A DNA stretch of 64,000 nucleotides, taken from positions 55,081,740 to 55,145,739 of the forward strand of contig CM036762.1 in NCBI GenBank assembly GCA_020796225.1. Reading direction: 5' to 3'. The notes under the pieces were generated by a model. It was not told where the DNA came from. It made no database searches and saw only the letters and a program-made list of their open reading frames with translations. Shown here in pieces: positions 11,090 through 21,904 of the stretch. The stretch comes from Arion vulgaris (taxonomy: Eukaryota > Mollusca > Gastropoda > Stylommatophora > Arionidae). Numbering within the stretch: the first letter of the stretch is position 1; each line of letters begins with the position of its first letter. A program made the translations under genes and the position numbers.

Positions 11090-11795
11090 GATAGTTGAGT
11101 CACTTGTATGGTGTGACAGGGTCACAACTGAGGAGCTTATGGAGAGAACGAGACAGATCCCAAGGAACCAGGAGGAAAGTAAAAACAATGGCGCTGGACA
11201 GAAAATATCTTGAAAAATCTGAGAGGATAAAACAAGAATTGCTCTTGTCTGGAACGCGCAGGGAAAAACGAAAGAGAAGAAAGTCTATAATTACTGGTGG
11301 AAGATATTTGGAAGCAGATATTAATGATATAGGAAGAGCTGGAAGGAACTACAAGTTGTACCCAAAGATAGATAGTCTTGGGAGGAATAAGGCAGAGCCA
11401 ACTATAAACATTATATTCTTCGGTCCTTTCTTATTAGAAATCAGACCCCATTCAGTGTCTGCCATTTCTAGATTGGCTGTAATAGACGTGTATTCTTAAA
11501 ATTAAACACAAAAATGGTAAATCAGTTATATTATATTAAGTTTAACAATAAGGAATATCAATATTATGAATATTTTTCACACATAATTAACCATAGACTC
11601 ACAGAATTGAGTAAAATTGCAAAAAGCTTGCAGTGTTCTATCAAACATCTATATTTTCCAGCCCTTTTCTGATCTAGGTCAGGGAAACCCTTGTCAGTTG
11701 TCTGGCCTAGTTATCTAGAGTTGGCTGTGAATAAGGTGATGTCCTATGCCACAACAGGGGTTTAAAAAGGCACAAGATAGAGATAGAGGGAGAAA
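11090..11795 (+). mobile_element. LINE-E 3' fragment, interrupted
   Basis: 11090-11370 aligns with LINE-E (ggtcacaactgaggagctta, gagaacgagacagat, gaacgcgcagggaaaaacg) and reads as the degraded C-terminal tail ending AEINDIGRAGRN-like. The LINE-E 3' end resumes at about 11712-11795 (gagttggctgtg, ctatgccacaac). The 340 bp between is extra and contains accatagactcacagaattg, which recurs at 15489-15508, so an unclassified repeat may have inserted there. Confidence 0.65.
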
Positions 11796-11864
11796 TATAT
11801 ATCACTTGTCCTTGTCTGCATCTATTATATTTCATTCTTGTGCAATCTAAGATTGTCTTTCATG

Positions 11865-12060
11865 TAAGTGGTTCCCAAACTATGATATATTGTAAGGGCT
11901 CAGACGGTCCGTAAATCAATGTTGCACAGAAAATACTGTAGTATTTTTTCTTTTAGGTCACCCATAGAGTATTTCAGATTCGAGTTATTAACTTATTTTT
12001 TAATTATTATGAAGGGATGTGAAGAGAACATTGTGTGCATATCATAAGTTACAAAGGGAA
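11865..12060. mobile_element. Possible hAT-like MITE fragment
   Basis: Begins agtggttcccaaactatg, which resembles the hAT-type terminal repeat at 46951. No matching right end was found, so it would be one-sided or decayed. Confidence 0.3.
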
Positions 12061-12118
12061 AAAGAACAATTTAATTATTGAAAATCAATGCCTTAGAGTA
12101 GGTAATCAATAACTGGAA

Positions 12119-12119
12119 T

Positions 12120-12169
<50 letters not shown>
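12119..12169. repeat. (GA)n microsatellite
   Basis: A near-perfect GA run of about 50 bp. The SLSL- and ERER-type frames across it are artefacts. Confidence 0.95.
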
Positions 12170-12172
<3 letters not shown>

Positions 12173-12204
12173 CATACATAAATAGTGAGAGAAATGGTTT
12201 ACAA

Positions 12205-12300
12205 ATTGAATCTTCTTCTGCGCTTCTGACTGATTTTTGCGTGACGGCATACTTATCTTGTTATCGGTGTCCCTGGCCATACAGGCGGGCCTTCTCGTAC
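12205..12300. repeat. H repeat, partial
   Basis: Carries cttctgactgatttttgcgt and ccaggcg/ggcgggccttctc-type words shared with 24043-24250 and 41045-41265. It is only the first half of the repeat. Confidence 0.6.
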
Positions 12301-12889
12301 GTAAACAAGTTAGAATGAAATAACAGTAAACGAATCTGTTAATAAACAAGACTGAGCTCTGATGGTCTCACCTAGACTCAATCAATTCTGCTACCTTGCT
12401 ACAGTAAAGTCTAGTAGTCGTGGTACTATGAAGTTGAATTTTTCATACAATTTTCAATAACAATCTTGATTATTTATAATCCTATTTGTATTCTTTATAT
12501 GAGTGATTTTATTTTTCTATAGATTTTATCGGCGTAGAATCTATGATGAATCTTTATATTTGTATCGTAGAATATTTGTATTTTCTATTGAGTAAATCAT
12601 ATTATCTTTTTTTAAAATGAGTTTTTCGGCAGTTAAGATAAACCCTAACAATGCAAATTTATAAAAATGACTTTCTTACAAAAATGTCGATGAAAAATTA
12701 ACATAATGTTAGGGATAATTTCAGAATTACGTTCAATTAACAGCGCTGAATTCTAACAATAAAAATATATATTAAAATAGAAATGTTAGTGATAAGTTGC
12801 AGCCCTGTGTTCCACTGGGATCGGAATGTAATAAGAGAAGACAGAAATGAGTTCAGGGAAATAAACAACGTAATTAACGAAACAAATTG
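12301..12889. other. No feature recognised
   Basis: AT-rich sequence with no supported gene or repeat. Confidence 0.5.
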
Positions 12890-13085
12890 CCCGTCTGCCC
12901 ATCGTGTTCGTAGCGTGTTGGACTACGGGTGACAAGCTCCCTGTGAGTGCGGGTTCAGTTCCGCGGGCTCGCCGGAAAGTCACAGGTTCACCAGATTCAC
13001 GGTGTTCGTGGCACCGAACCGAATGGTTACGATGTACATGGCACCGAGTCGGAGAGCTGAAAAGGGCCTCTGGATCGGTTTAAAA
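12890..13085 (+). mobile_element. SINE-2 copy
   Basis: A tRNA-derived SINE of about 200 bp. The head has ttcgtagcgtgttggact (A-box type) and gggttcagttccgcg (B-box type). The body has cagattcacggtgttcgtgg, caccgaaccgaa, and ends ctctggatcggtttaaaaaa. Copies also lie at 55812 and 62170, all on the plus strand. Confidence 0.87.
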
Positions 13086-13365
13086 AAAGCAAATTCAGAG
13101 AAGATGGAAACGAGCACTGCTAAACAAGATATATAGTCAAGTTGGAAATGCAATTGTTAGGTTTCTGTTCTCAAAGTACATTTGAAAAAGCTGATGTTTG
13201 GCCTGTCTGTAAAGTTAAATCAAGCAATGGATTTCGTTTGATGTAACTGAATTTAGAAGTTAACAAAGTGTAATGTGTCGTGTGAGGCTTCTCAACTTAA
13301 TAATCTTAATACTTATGTGACTGTGTTGTTCTAACTTACTTGATATTGGCCTCCGATAACATAAG

Positions 13366-13612
13366 GCGAGCATCTGTAGCTCAAGTGGTAGTGAGCTCTA
13401 TCACAAACTCAAGCGAACCTGGTTCAAACCCCACGGTGGGCAAGTTTGGAAGCAAATTCGTTTCCGTGGGATTTTTACAGAAAGTTAAAATATACCTCAC
13501 CGTTCAGAAAGCAATGGCAAACTACTGAACGTATAAGTGTTGCCTAGAAAATCAACGACTCGTTGACTGTGGTTGATGGCTACGTCGTGTAAAGGATATG
13601 CTATAAGACATT
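13366..13612 (+). mobile_element. SINE-1 copy
   Basis: Well preserved. It contains catctgtagctcaagtggta (A box), cctggttcaaaccccac (B box), then gaagcaaattcgtttccgtg and the core caaactactgaacgtataag. The 3' end is ctacgtcgtgtaaaggatat. Confidence 0.9.
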
Positions 13613-13654
13613 TCATAACATAAGACCGGCGGTCTCAGGTAAAAATTATTATAG

Positions 13655-13828
13655 GAAATGAGAGCACAACCGTCGCGTCATCTTCGCGTTCCAGTATTGT
13701 TGTATAAAGAGAAATGAGAGCACAACCGTCGCGTCATCTTCGCGTTCCAGTATTGTTGTATAAAGAGAAATTCGACCACAACCGTCGCGTCATCTTCGCG
13801 TTCCAGTATTGTTGTATAAAGAGAAATT
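13655..13828. repeat. 56 bp tandem repeat
   Basis: Three copies plus a partial one of a unit holding cacaaccgtcgcgtcatctt and cgcgttccagtattgttgta. They are almost identical, with exact 56 bp spacing. Confidence 0.9.
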
Positions 13829-13989
13829 CATGTTAAAAACAACACAACAAGCTAAATTAAGGTTATATTATGTTACAAATTAACTTTAACGCTGAGGTAT
13901 ATCAATATTGTTAAGATTTATCCTCAATATGTCAACAAAGGAAGAACACTTCAGACTGAAATTTAACGATGATATCGTTCCCGTTCCCA

Positions 13990-15478
13990 TACTCCAACCT
14001 TTTTGGGAGTTAAGCTTGACAGTCGTCTGACATGGAAACATCACATAATGGAAACAAACAGAAAGGCTATGAGGAAACAAAGTGTGATGCGGAAGCTGGC
14101 TGGAACTACCTGGGGAGCTGATATTCGAATCCTGAGTCAGGTGTACACTGGTGCAGTTAGACCGACCCTGGAATATGCATCATCGACATGGATATCAGCA
14201 GCCCATTCAAACAAATCGATACTGGAAAAAACACAAAACAGGTGTCTGCGTACTATTTTGGGAGCCATGAAATCTACACCAATTGTAGAAATGGAAAAGG
14301 CAGCCAACATCCAGCCCTTGGAAGACAGAAGAAGGAGAAAAGTGATTCTACAGACTGAAAGGATCAAAGAATGCCTCACCATCCACTGCATGAAAAATGG
14401 CGGCTAGAACAAAGAACAGACTAAAGCGCACAAGTCTAAACCACAAAGCAAAAGAAATAGGAAAGTCATACTTGGAACTACTAAATCATAATTCCATACC
14501 TGAAGAATTGCTTTTGATCACTGGGAACCAGACTCAGTACCACTAAACTACTCAACCTCCATCCCTAAATTATTAAGCAAAGATGCCGAGCCTAATCTAG
14601 TGAAAAAGCAATTACAATGGAACATCTCCATTACATGTTTCCAGAAGACAGCTGGATAAGAATTTACACAGATGGATCGGCAATGGAGGCAACCATGAAT
14701 GGTGGAGCAGGAGTGTACATTAGGCACCCAGATGCTACCACTGTGTCTCTAGCGGCTCCTACTGGAAGAATATGTTCCAACTACAAAGCAGAACTCATAG
14801 CCCTTCTGATGGCAGCACAGCACATGAATAAGCTGCAAGCAGCTGCAAGCAAGATGGTATTTCTTACAGACTCATTGTCAGCTATACAAGCCCTGGAGGC
14901 TAAATCCACTGACAGCACAGTACAAAAACTACAAAGAGAACTTGCTCAGCTTTCAAAAAAGGCAGAAATTCACTTGCAGTGGATTCCATCTCACTGTGGA
15001 ATTGCAGGCAATAGAGTGCTGATGTCTTAGCTAAGGAGGGCAGTGCCAAAGAGCAAATTTACCAACCCTTGTCTTTTCAAGAGGTCAAAACCCTCATACA
15101 GAGAAAATCTGCAGTAGACTGGAAGACAAACACTGGATATGATTATAGGAAAGACTCCCCCAAAGACCTAAGCAGAACAGACCAGGTCATTATATTTCGA
15201 CTACGCACCGGACACTGCAGACTCAACAAACACTTATACAGACTAGGAATAAGTCAAACAGCTCTCTGCCAGTGTCAGCAGGCAGAACAGACACCAGAGC
15301 ATATCCTGCAAGACTGTCCTCTTCTGTGTGAGCTGAGAAGCAACATGTGGCCACACCCAGTCGACCTGAAAACTAAGCTTTGGGGAAACCTGACAGACCT
15401 GAAGCTGTCTGCCCAGTTTGTGGTCACAGTAAATTAAGCGCATGACCAGAGATCGCTGAAGAAGAAGAAGAAGATCCT
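13990..15478 (+). mobile_element. LINE-G 3' half with RNase H
   Basis: The 3' part of an I-clade-like LINE. The segment 14003-14407 encodes the region after the reverse transcriptase (GVKLDSRLTWKHHI, YTGAVRPTLEYASSTW, QNRCLRTILGA). An RNase H domain follows at 14617-15030 and the C-terminal domain at 15069-15437. The copy ends in (GAA)n at about 15478. It is 5'-truncated, since no endonuclease or polymerase motif precedes it, and it carries several frame breaks. Confidence 0.88.
14617..15437 (+). pseudogene. RNase H and zinc-knuckle end of LINE-G
   Basis: RNase H motifs appear in order: IYTDGSA (first Asp), NYKAELIAL (Glu), FLTDSLSAIQAL (second Asp) and LQWIPSHCGIAGN. The last acidic motif, ADVLAKEG, is in another frame because about one base is lost near 15017. 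So all four catalytic acidic positions are visible but not in one frame. The following 122-codon frame has FRLRTGHCRLNKHLYRLG and the Cys/His cluster CQCQQAEQTPEHILQDC, a C-terminal signature of I/Jockey-type elements. In the living element this domain would remove RNA from RNA:DNA hybrids during reverse transcription. Confidence 0.85.
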
Positions 15479-15761
15479 CAATAAATAACCATGGACTCAT
15501 AGAATTGAGTAAAATTTCAAAAAAAGCTTACAGTGATCAAACACATACAAAAACTAGCCCCTTCCCTCGCCCAGTCCTTAAAAAAATTTTTTTTTATTTC
15601 CCGTCTGAGTTCGTCAGTCTCATTTTGCCGGGGGCAACGATATTGCTGACCGGAAATCATCAGCTATTCAAATATATATGGATTGGATCTGATTTCTTGT
15701 ATTATATTTTTGTAAGTAACTTATTCTCAGAACCTCAGGGAACTAGAGGGTCAAAAGCCGA

Positions 15762-15930
15762 AAGATTGACTTCATTTCACTGGGTTTTAATTTAACTCGC
15801 TCGTTCCCTTTTCGCAGAAATGACCCGTCACCTGTCGAGTGTTTTGCACAAAACACGGAACTCCTTAGTTTCAGGTAATACTTCTAGGGGTCTTTGGAAA
15901 AAACAATGCACTCGTGAACAGAAACTCTCT
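15762..15930 (-). mobile_element. SINE-4 copy
   Basis: Reverse-strand, degraded. On the plus strand it has gattgacttcatttcactgg, cgcagaaatgac, gttttgcacaaaacacggaa, ctaggggtctttggaaa and cactcgtgaacagaa, each matching the reverse complement of the SINE-4 copy at 44198. Confidence 0.7.
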
Positions 15931-15944
15931 CTCACTCTCTCGCG

Positions 15945-16430
15945 ATCCCCGCCTAGATTGATGAACCAACTTTTATCATGAATTTTACTGTTGCTTTTTG
16001 AGACCGTCCCTGCGTACAGCTTCTGGCGAAGCTCTGTGTTTTCGGGCCAAGTTTCTTTTCTCAGGGCTGCTAACCGCTGGCAGTCTTGCAGTTTGTGCTC
16101 TGCTGTCATGTCCGCCTTTTCACAGTGGCACAGGCTAGTTGTGCCGATTTAAAACTAGTTAAACATGTGGGCTCGGAGTCTGTTATGGTCGGTACGGAGG
16201 CGGAATATGGCAACTTGTTCACTACGGACAGACCATAGTACCCATCACTGCTGTTGTGTTGTGGGTGGTCTTTCGACCATTTTTATTGTACTGCCAACCG
16301 ATGGTTGTCCTGGCCTCCTCATAGCTAATCTGATCAGTCTGTGGTAGTCGCCCACCTGCTTTTGCTAGCTTGTTGGCTTCATCATTACCGCTTATGTTGC
16401 AATGTGATGGTAGTGAACAGAAACAGAAAA
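15945..16430 (-). mobile_element. LINE-G-like 3' fragment
   Basis: On the minus strand it encodes LPSHCNISGNDEANKLAKAG, the end of an RNase H domain. The usual catalytic Asp of the EAD motif reads Asn (DEAN), so this copy would be inactive. Downstream, in another frame, is TAEHKLQDCQRLAALRKETW, equivalent to the Cys/His C-terminal domain of LINE-G. It lies opposite to, and just beyond, LINE-G. Confidence 0.8.
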
Positions 16431-16784
16431 TATTATGTGAACAATAAATACAGCGAGGAAAGTTTGATAACAAAAATAACCATGGCAACAGCAACAACAA
16501 AAACCATTTGATAAGACAAAGCCTTCAGGCACAACGAGAGAAAATATTTGTTCGTAAAAGACATTGTCTAGTTTTATTTTGAAAGGCAAAAATATATCTC
16601 ACAATGCCAACGATTACACATTTATTCAGTACCATAGTATGTGCAAATATAGCACCAATTTTGAAATGAAAACTTGTCACAATGAACACTAAAAGAGCAT
16701 TGTTCAACGCAATATTTTTTCCCACATTACGCTATCAGTGCCAAACATAGGCACTAACATGAAACGATAGAAAAAACTAATCAC
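16431..16784. other. No feature recognised
   Basis: Unique-looking AT-rich sequence up to the start of LINE-B similarity. Confidence 0.5.
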
Positions 16785-17120
16785 GACAGAGATGAAGTGC
16801 CTACGCAGAATGCTGGGAGTATCAGGAAAAGGCCGGTTTAGAAATTAATACATCAGGAAAAAAGTGGATATAGCATCATTACTGAACTTCATCAAGAAAC
16901 AATAAATTAAATGGTTCGACTACATAAACAGTTAGTACGCTTCAAAGAGTAATGTTACTCAGATACAGTGAATACAAAGCGAAATGCCGTCAACGCAAAA
17001 GGTGGACCACTTTAATAACAGAGGCGGTGAAAAACCCCTTATGAAGCACATACAAAAACCGTCTGTATAAATCTCTACTTATATTGAATCTATGAGACAA
17101 AACAGGAATAGAGAAAAGTA
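16785..17120 (+). mobile_element. LINE-B tail
   Basis: Encodes TEMKCLRRMLGVSGKGRFRN, then after stops and frame shifts IKWFDYINS and a serine/alanine-rich end. The same order is seen in the LINE-B copy at 51341-52430. It is followed at once by LINE-A sequence. Confidence 0.8.
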
Positions 17121-17122
17121 AA

Positions 17123-19180
17123 GTTTGGTTTGGACATTTAATGAGAATGTAATACAATCAACCATCAATATCAGCTTACAATAAAAAGAGAGTCAATGAA
17201 AGACTACATTTAATGAGAATGGAATACAATCAACCATCAATATCAGCTTACAATAAAAAGAGAGTCAATGAAAGACCACATTTAATGAGAATGGAATACA
17301 ATCAACCATCAATATCAGCTTACAATCAAGAGGAGTCAATGAAAGACTACATTTAATGAGAATGGAATACAATCAACCATCAATATCAGCTTACAATAAA
17401 GAAGTCAATGAAAGACTACATTTAATGAGAATGGAATACAATCAACCATCAATATCAGCTACAATAAAGAGAGTCAATGAAAGACTACATTTAATGAGAA
17501 TGGAATACAATCAACCATCAATATCAGCTTACAATAAAGAAGTCAATGAAAGACTACATTTAATGAGAATGGAATACAATCAACCATCAATATCAGCTTA
17601 CAAAAAAAGTCAATGAAAGACTACATTTAATGAGAATGGAATACAATCAACCATCAATATCAGCTTACAATAAAAAGAAGTCAATGAAAGACAATTTATG
17701 AGAATGGAATACAATAACCATCAATATCAGCTTACAATAAAAGAGAAGTCAATGAAGACTACATTTAATGAGAATGGAATACAATCAACCATCAATATCA
17801 GCTTACAATAAAGAGAGCCAATGAAAGACCACATTTAATGAAATGGAATACAATCACATCAATATCAGCTTACAATAAAAGAGTCAATGAAAGACTACAT
17901 TTAATGCAATGAATACAATCAACCACCAATATCAGCTTACAATAAAAAGAGAGTCAATGAAAGACTACATTTAATGAGAATGGAATACAATCAACCATCA
18001 ATATCAGCTTAAAATAAAAAAAGTCAATGAAAGACTACATTTAATGAGAATGGAATACAATCAACCATCAATATCAGCTTACAATAAAAAGAGAGTCAAT
18101 GAAAGACCACATTTAATGAGAATGGAATACAATCAACCATCAATATCAGCTTACAATAAAAAGAGAGCCAATGAAAGACCACATTTAATGAGAATGGAAT
18201 ACAATCAACCACCAATATCAGCTTACAATAAAGAGGCAATGAAGCTACATTTAATGAGAATGGAATACAATCAACCACCAATATCGCTTACAATAAAAAG
18301 AGTCAATGAAGACTACATTTAATGAGAATGGAATACAATCAACCACCAATATCAGCTTACAATAAAGAGAGCCAATGAAAGCTCATTTAATGAGAATGGA
18401 ATACAATCAACCATCAATATCAGCTTACAATAAAAAGAGAGCCAATGAAAGACCACATTTAATGAGAATGGAATACAATCAACCATCAATATCAGCTTAC
18501 AATAAGAAGTCAATGAAAGACTACATTTAATGAGAATGGAATACAATCAACCATCAATATCAGCTTACAATAAAAAGAGAGTCAATGAAAGACTACATTT
18601 AATGAGAATGGAATACAATCAACCATCAATATCAGCTTACAATAAAAGAGAGCCAATGAAAGACTCCATTTAATGAGAATGGGATACAATCAACCACCAA
18701 TATCAGCTTACAATAAAGGAGCCAATGAAAGACTACATTTAATGAGAATGGAATACAATCAACCACCAATATCAGCTTACAATAAAAGAAGTCAATGAAA
18801 GACTACATTTAATGAGAATGGAATACAATCAACCACCAATATCAGCTTACACAAAAAGAGAGCCAATGAAGACTACATTTAATGAGAATGGAATACAATC
18901 AACCCCAATATCAGCTTACAATAAAAGGGCCAATGAAAGACCACATTTAATGAGAATGGAATACAATCAACCACCAATATCAGCTTACAATAAAAAGAGA
19001 GCCAATGAAAGACCAAGAAAAAGATGAACATCAAGACCGCATTAAATAAACACGGATATAACACAACAGGGGCAACTCATCTGGCTCTAGAAAGCAAATT
19101 AAAGCTCCCATCCCTACACTTAACGGCAAGAGTGGACAACCAACTACATCTTCCACCTGGAGAAAGACAATAGACATAAA
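17123..19180 (+). mobile_element. LINE-A tail expanded by a 72 bp array
   Basis: Starts with a VWFGHLMRM-type sequence and ends with the LINE-A 3' sequence (RPRKR, then the degenerate equivalent of TTLHKHGYNTT, and THLALERKLKL-like words, caaccaactacatcttccac). The unexpanded LINE-A copies at 39880-40150 and 54955-55395 show only one copy of the segment that is repeated here. Confidence 0.85.
17137..19010. repeat. 72 bp array, unit from LINE-A coding
   Basis: About 26 copies of a 72 bp unit (some shortened by small deletions). In one frame a unit reads HLMRMEYNQPSISAYNKKRV followed by NERP. This is the LINE-A tail segment between the WFGH motif and the GRPRK motif. A subset variant with accaccaata and agccaatg clusters in the right half, so homogenisation was regional. 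Confidence 0.93.
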
Positions 19181-19487
19181 AGGTAAAGTATTTGCATTTT
19201 TCTAACAGAAACTAAACCTAGCCCGTTTGATGAACCTCATTGTTTCCATTTGCATGAAAAATGATTGATGTCTGTAAGATTTACTCCCACCGTCTGCTGA
19301 TAAATTATTTATAGCCTAATGTTAATTCTCTTCCATTTTGGTCTCTCCCTATGACTGCTCGTGCCTACCAGTAATAAATTTCAGATGTGGGACTCAAATA
19401 GCTCTTCACATTATCATGATGATAAATAGTTTATGGCGAAATATAATGTTGATTATATTTGAAAATTATGATAATAAAATATATCAT
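19181..19487. other. No feature recognised
   Basis: AT-rich sequence between LINE-A and a SINE-3; nothing supported. Confidence 0.5.
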
Positions 19488-20115
19488 TGATTGATTGGTT
19501 GGACCATCATCATTGCACTTCAGTGAGTAACCCCATGTGCTCTTTCTTACACAGGAAGATCTCAGCTGCAGTGCAGGAACTCCGTAGCACAGGCGAGGGT
19601 ACCCGGGGTAATTTTGCAGAGGGTAAAGATATTTTTGTAGGAATTTTATTTTTAATCTTTTCTAATGATTTTTTCCGGACAGCGGCTTTCCAGCCTGCTC
19701 TTCTCGACTCTTGAACTGCTAAATGTTCTTTTACTTGCTCAAATTGAACACGGAACCTACGTTTTATCGTCCGTCTCCAGTGAGACTAGGAACTCGATCT
19801 CCCCTACACTGAGATCAGGGATCTCCGGAAAAATTGACTTCACTAGGGAGCGAACCTGGCAACTTTGCTACGAGAGGCGAGCACATAGCCTCTACGTCAG
19901 TGGCGGCTCGTGATCATTTTTGTTGGTAGGGCCAGACAAAAATATTTGGAAAAATCATGGTTTTGGGTTAGGTTATATTTTAGTAGTTACTATTATTTGC
20001 CTATTCCTGGAAGTTCCTCTTTACTAGAAACACGTTACACATTATTTTTAGTGCGGCCTGGCCCCACTGGCCCTTAATGACGAGCCGCCACTGCTCTACG
20101 CTACAGAGACCATAT
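19488..20115 (-). mobile_element. SINE-3 interrupted by a MITE
   Basis: Reverse-strand SINE-3. Its tail at the left is ttgattgattgg and the body has gtgcaggaactccgtagcac and ctacactgagatcagggat. The tRNA-like head at the right is split: agcctctacg before the MITE and ctctacgctacagagacc after it. Removing 19898-20093 restores the head. Confidence 0.85.
19898..20093. mobile_element. MITE, CAGTGGCGGCTCGT termini
   Basis: A 196 bp element with terminal inverted repeats cagtggcggctcgt and acgagccgccactg. Flanking 8 bp are ctctacgt and ctctacgc; the SINE reads ctctacgc there, so the left copy has mutated once. Short inverted repeats plus an 8 bp duplication fit a hAT-like origin. It encodes nothing and depends on a transposase elsewhere. 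Confidence 0.9.
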
Positions 20116-20199
20116 TAAAAATATCTCATCATCACCATTACGTATTATTGTGTTATTTTTAGATACACGGACCGAGGACAAAGTTAATCGTTAAATAGA

Positions 20200-20462
20200 T
20201 TTAAACTATAGAACACGAGAAGAAATGATCAACGAATATCAAAGCAGACATTGAAGTTGGATGCAAAGGGTTCAAGAAAGAGAGGTCGACCTAAGGAGAC
20301 CCTGAAACAAACTTTGCTGAGAGATTCAGGAAATATCGGTCTCAGTTCAATGGAGGAGATTGAGCGAGTTGCCCAGGATAGAGCGGTATTGATAAATTAC
20401 TTACAGGCCCTTTGTAACGTATACCGGTACGAGAGCAAGTATTATTATTATTATTATTATTC
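20200..20462 (+). mobile_element. LINE-F tail
   Basis: Encodes DAKGSRKRGRPKETLKQTLL, then SSMEEIERVAQDRAV and YLQALCNVYRYES, the end of a LINE-F ORF2, followed by a (TTA)n tail. The GSRKRGRPKETL block and the IERVAQDR block are the shared C-terminal features of the family (also 23230, 44050 and the minus copy at 44936). Confidence 0.87.
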
Positions 20463-20477
20463 ATAGAACAAGTTTGT

Positions 20478-21495
20478 ATGGATCTCTGTGGCGTGGAGGT
20501 TAAGTGCCAGCCTCTTGTAGTTTGTATGGATCTCTGTGGCGTGGAGGTTAAGTGCCAGCCTCTTGTAGTTTGTATGGATCTCTGTGGCGTGGAGGTTAAG
20601 TGCCAGCCTCTTGTAGTTTGTATGGATCTCTGTGGCGTGGAGGTTAAGTGCCAGCCTCTTGTTCAAGTTTGTATGGATCTCTGTGGCGTGGAGGTTAAGT
20701 GCCAGCCTCTTGTTCAAGTTTGTATGGATCTCTGTGGCGTGGAGGTTAAGTGCCAGCCTCTTGTAGTTTGTATGGATCTCTGTGGCGTGGAGGTTAAGTG
20801 CCAGCCTCTTGTAGTTTGTATGGATCTCTGTGGCGTGGAGGTTAAGTGCCAGCCTCTTGTTCAAGTTTGTATGGATCTCTGTGGCGTGGAGGTTAAGTGC
20901 CAGCCTCTTGTAGTTTGTATGGATCTCTGTGGCGTGGAGGTTAAGTGCCAGCCTCTTGTAGTTTGTATGGATCTCTGTGGCGTGGAGGTTAAGTGCCAGC
21001 CTCTTGTAGTTTGTATGGATCTCTGTGGCGTGGAGGTTAAGTGCCAGCCTCTTGTTCAAGTTTGTATGGATCTCTGTGGCGTGGAGGTTAAGTGCCAGCC
21101 TCTTGTAGTTTGTATGGATCTCTGTGGCGTGGAGGTTAAGTGCCAGCCTCTTGTAGTTTGTATGGATCTCTGTGGCGTGGAGGTTAAGTGCCAGCCTCTT
21201 GTAGTTTGTATGGATCTCTGTGGCGTGGAGGTTAAGTGCCAGCCTCTTGTAGTTTGTATGGATCTCTGTGGCGTGGAGGTTAAGTGCCAGCCTCTTGTAG
21301 TTTGTATGGATCTCTGTGGCGTGGAGGTTAAGTGCCAGCCTCTTGTAGTTTGTATGGATCTCTGTGGCGTGGAGGTTAAGTGCCAGCCTCTTGTAGTTTG
21401 TATGGATCTCTGTGGCGTGGAGGTTAAGTGCCAGCCTCTTGTAGTTTGTATGGATCTCTGTGGCGTGGAGGTTAAGTGCCAGCCTCTTGTTCCAA
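20478..21495 (+). repeat. 21-copy array of a SINE A-box head
   Basis: Twenty-one nearly identical units, 16 steps of 48 bp and four of 51 bp (the longer ones have ttcaag in place of tag). Each unit contains ggatctctgtggcgtggagg, the tRNA-like head of SINE-3, including a good pol III A box, tggcgtggagg. The last unit runs on into the rest of SINE-3. Both strands are open throughout because 48 and 51 are multiples of three. The repeated peptide MDLCGVEVKCQPLV is therefore an artefact, not a gene. Confidence 0.95.
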
Positions 21496-21600
21496 ACGTA
21501 CTCGGTTCACACCCTTCTAGAACCGTCGCGATATTTTTCTAGAAATCGCTAATCTCAGTGTTGTTGAAATTGAGTAATAGAAAGGTACTGTGAAGTAAAT
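21450..21600 (+). mobile_element. SINE-3, 5' part at the array end
   Basis: The last array unit continues as SINE-3: tcggttcacacccttctaga (B-box region), cgatatttttctagaa and taatctcagtgttgttgaaa. The 3' half is missing or unrecognisable after about 21600. Confidence 0.8.
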
Positions 21601-21659
21601 GTAACTTTCGTGATATAGACATTAAACCTCAATGGCTTATCACCGATTTCCCCAACATA

Positions 21660-21895
21660 CCACATAAGCCCTTGGCCTTGTGAGTCGAAGGTCGTGGGTT
21701 CGAATCCAGACCGCGCCGTTCTGTTCATGAGTGCATTTTTTCCAGAGACCCTTAGGATTGTTGCTGGAGCTTCGGAGTTCGTGCTTTGTGCAATACTCTC
21801 AGCAGGTGGCGTGCCATTTCTGCGGAGAGGACCGAGCCATATGGGGTAAAACCCGGTGCAATGAAGTCAATCCTTTTAAAGAGAAGAGAAGAAAG
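21660..21895 (+). mobile_element. SINE-4 copy
   Basis: Begins taagcccttggccttgtgag and has the B-box region gtgggttcgaatccaga. It then has gagacccttaggattgttgc, cggagttcgtgctttgtgca, ggaccgagccatatggggta and tgcaatgaagtcaatcc. The extreme 5' end (the A-box side) is not clear. Confidence 0.85.
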
Positions 21896-21904
21896 ATTTA
21901 TGTA

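Noticed and set aside
20478..21542. A 354-codon plus-strand ORF and a 200-codon minus-strand ORF with perfect peptide repeats
   Set aside because: Both strands are open only because the SINE-derived unit is 48 or 51 bp, multiples of three. The unit is a tRNA-like SINE head, not a coding sequence.
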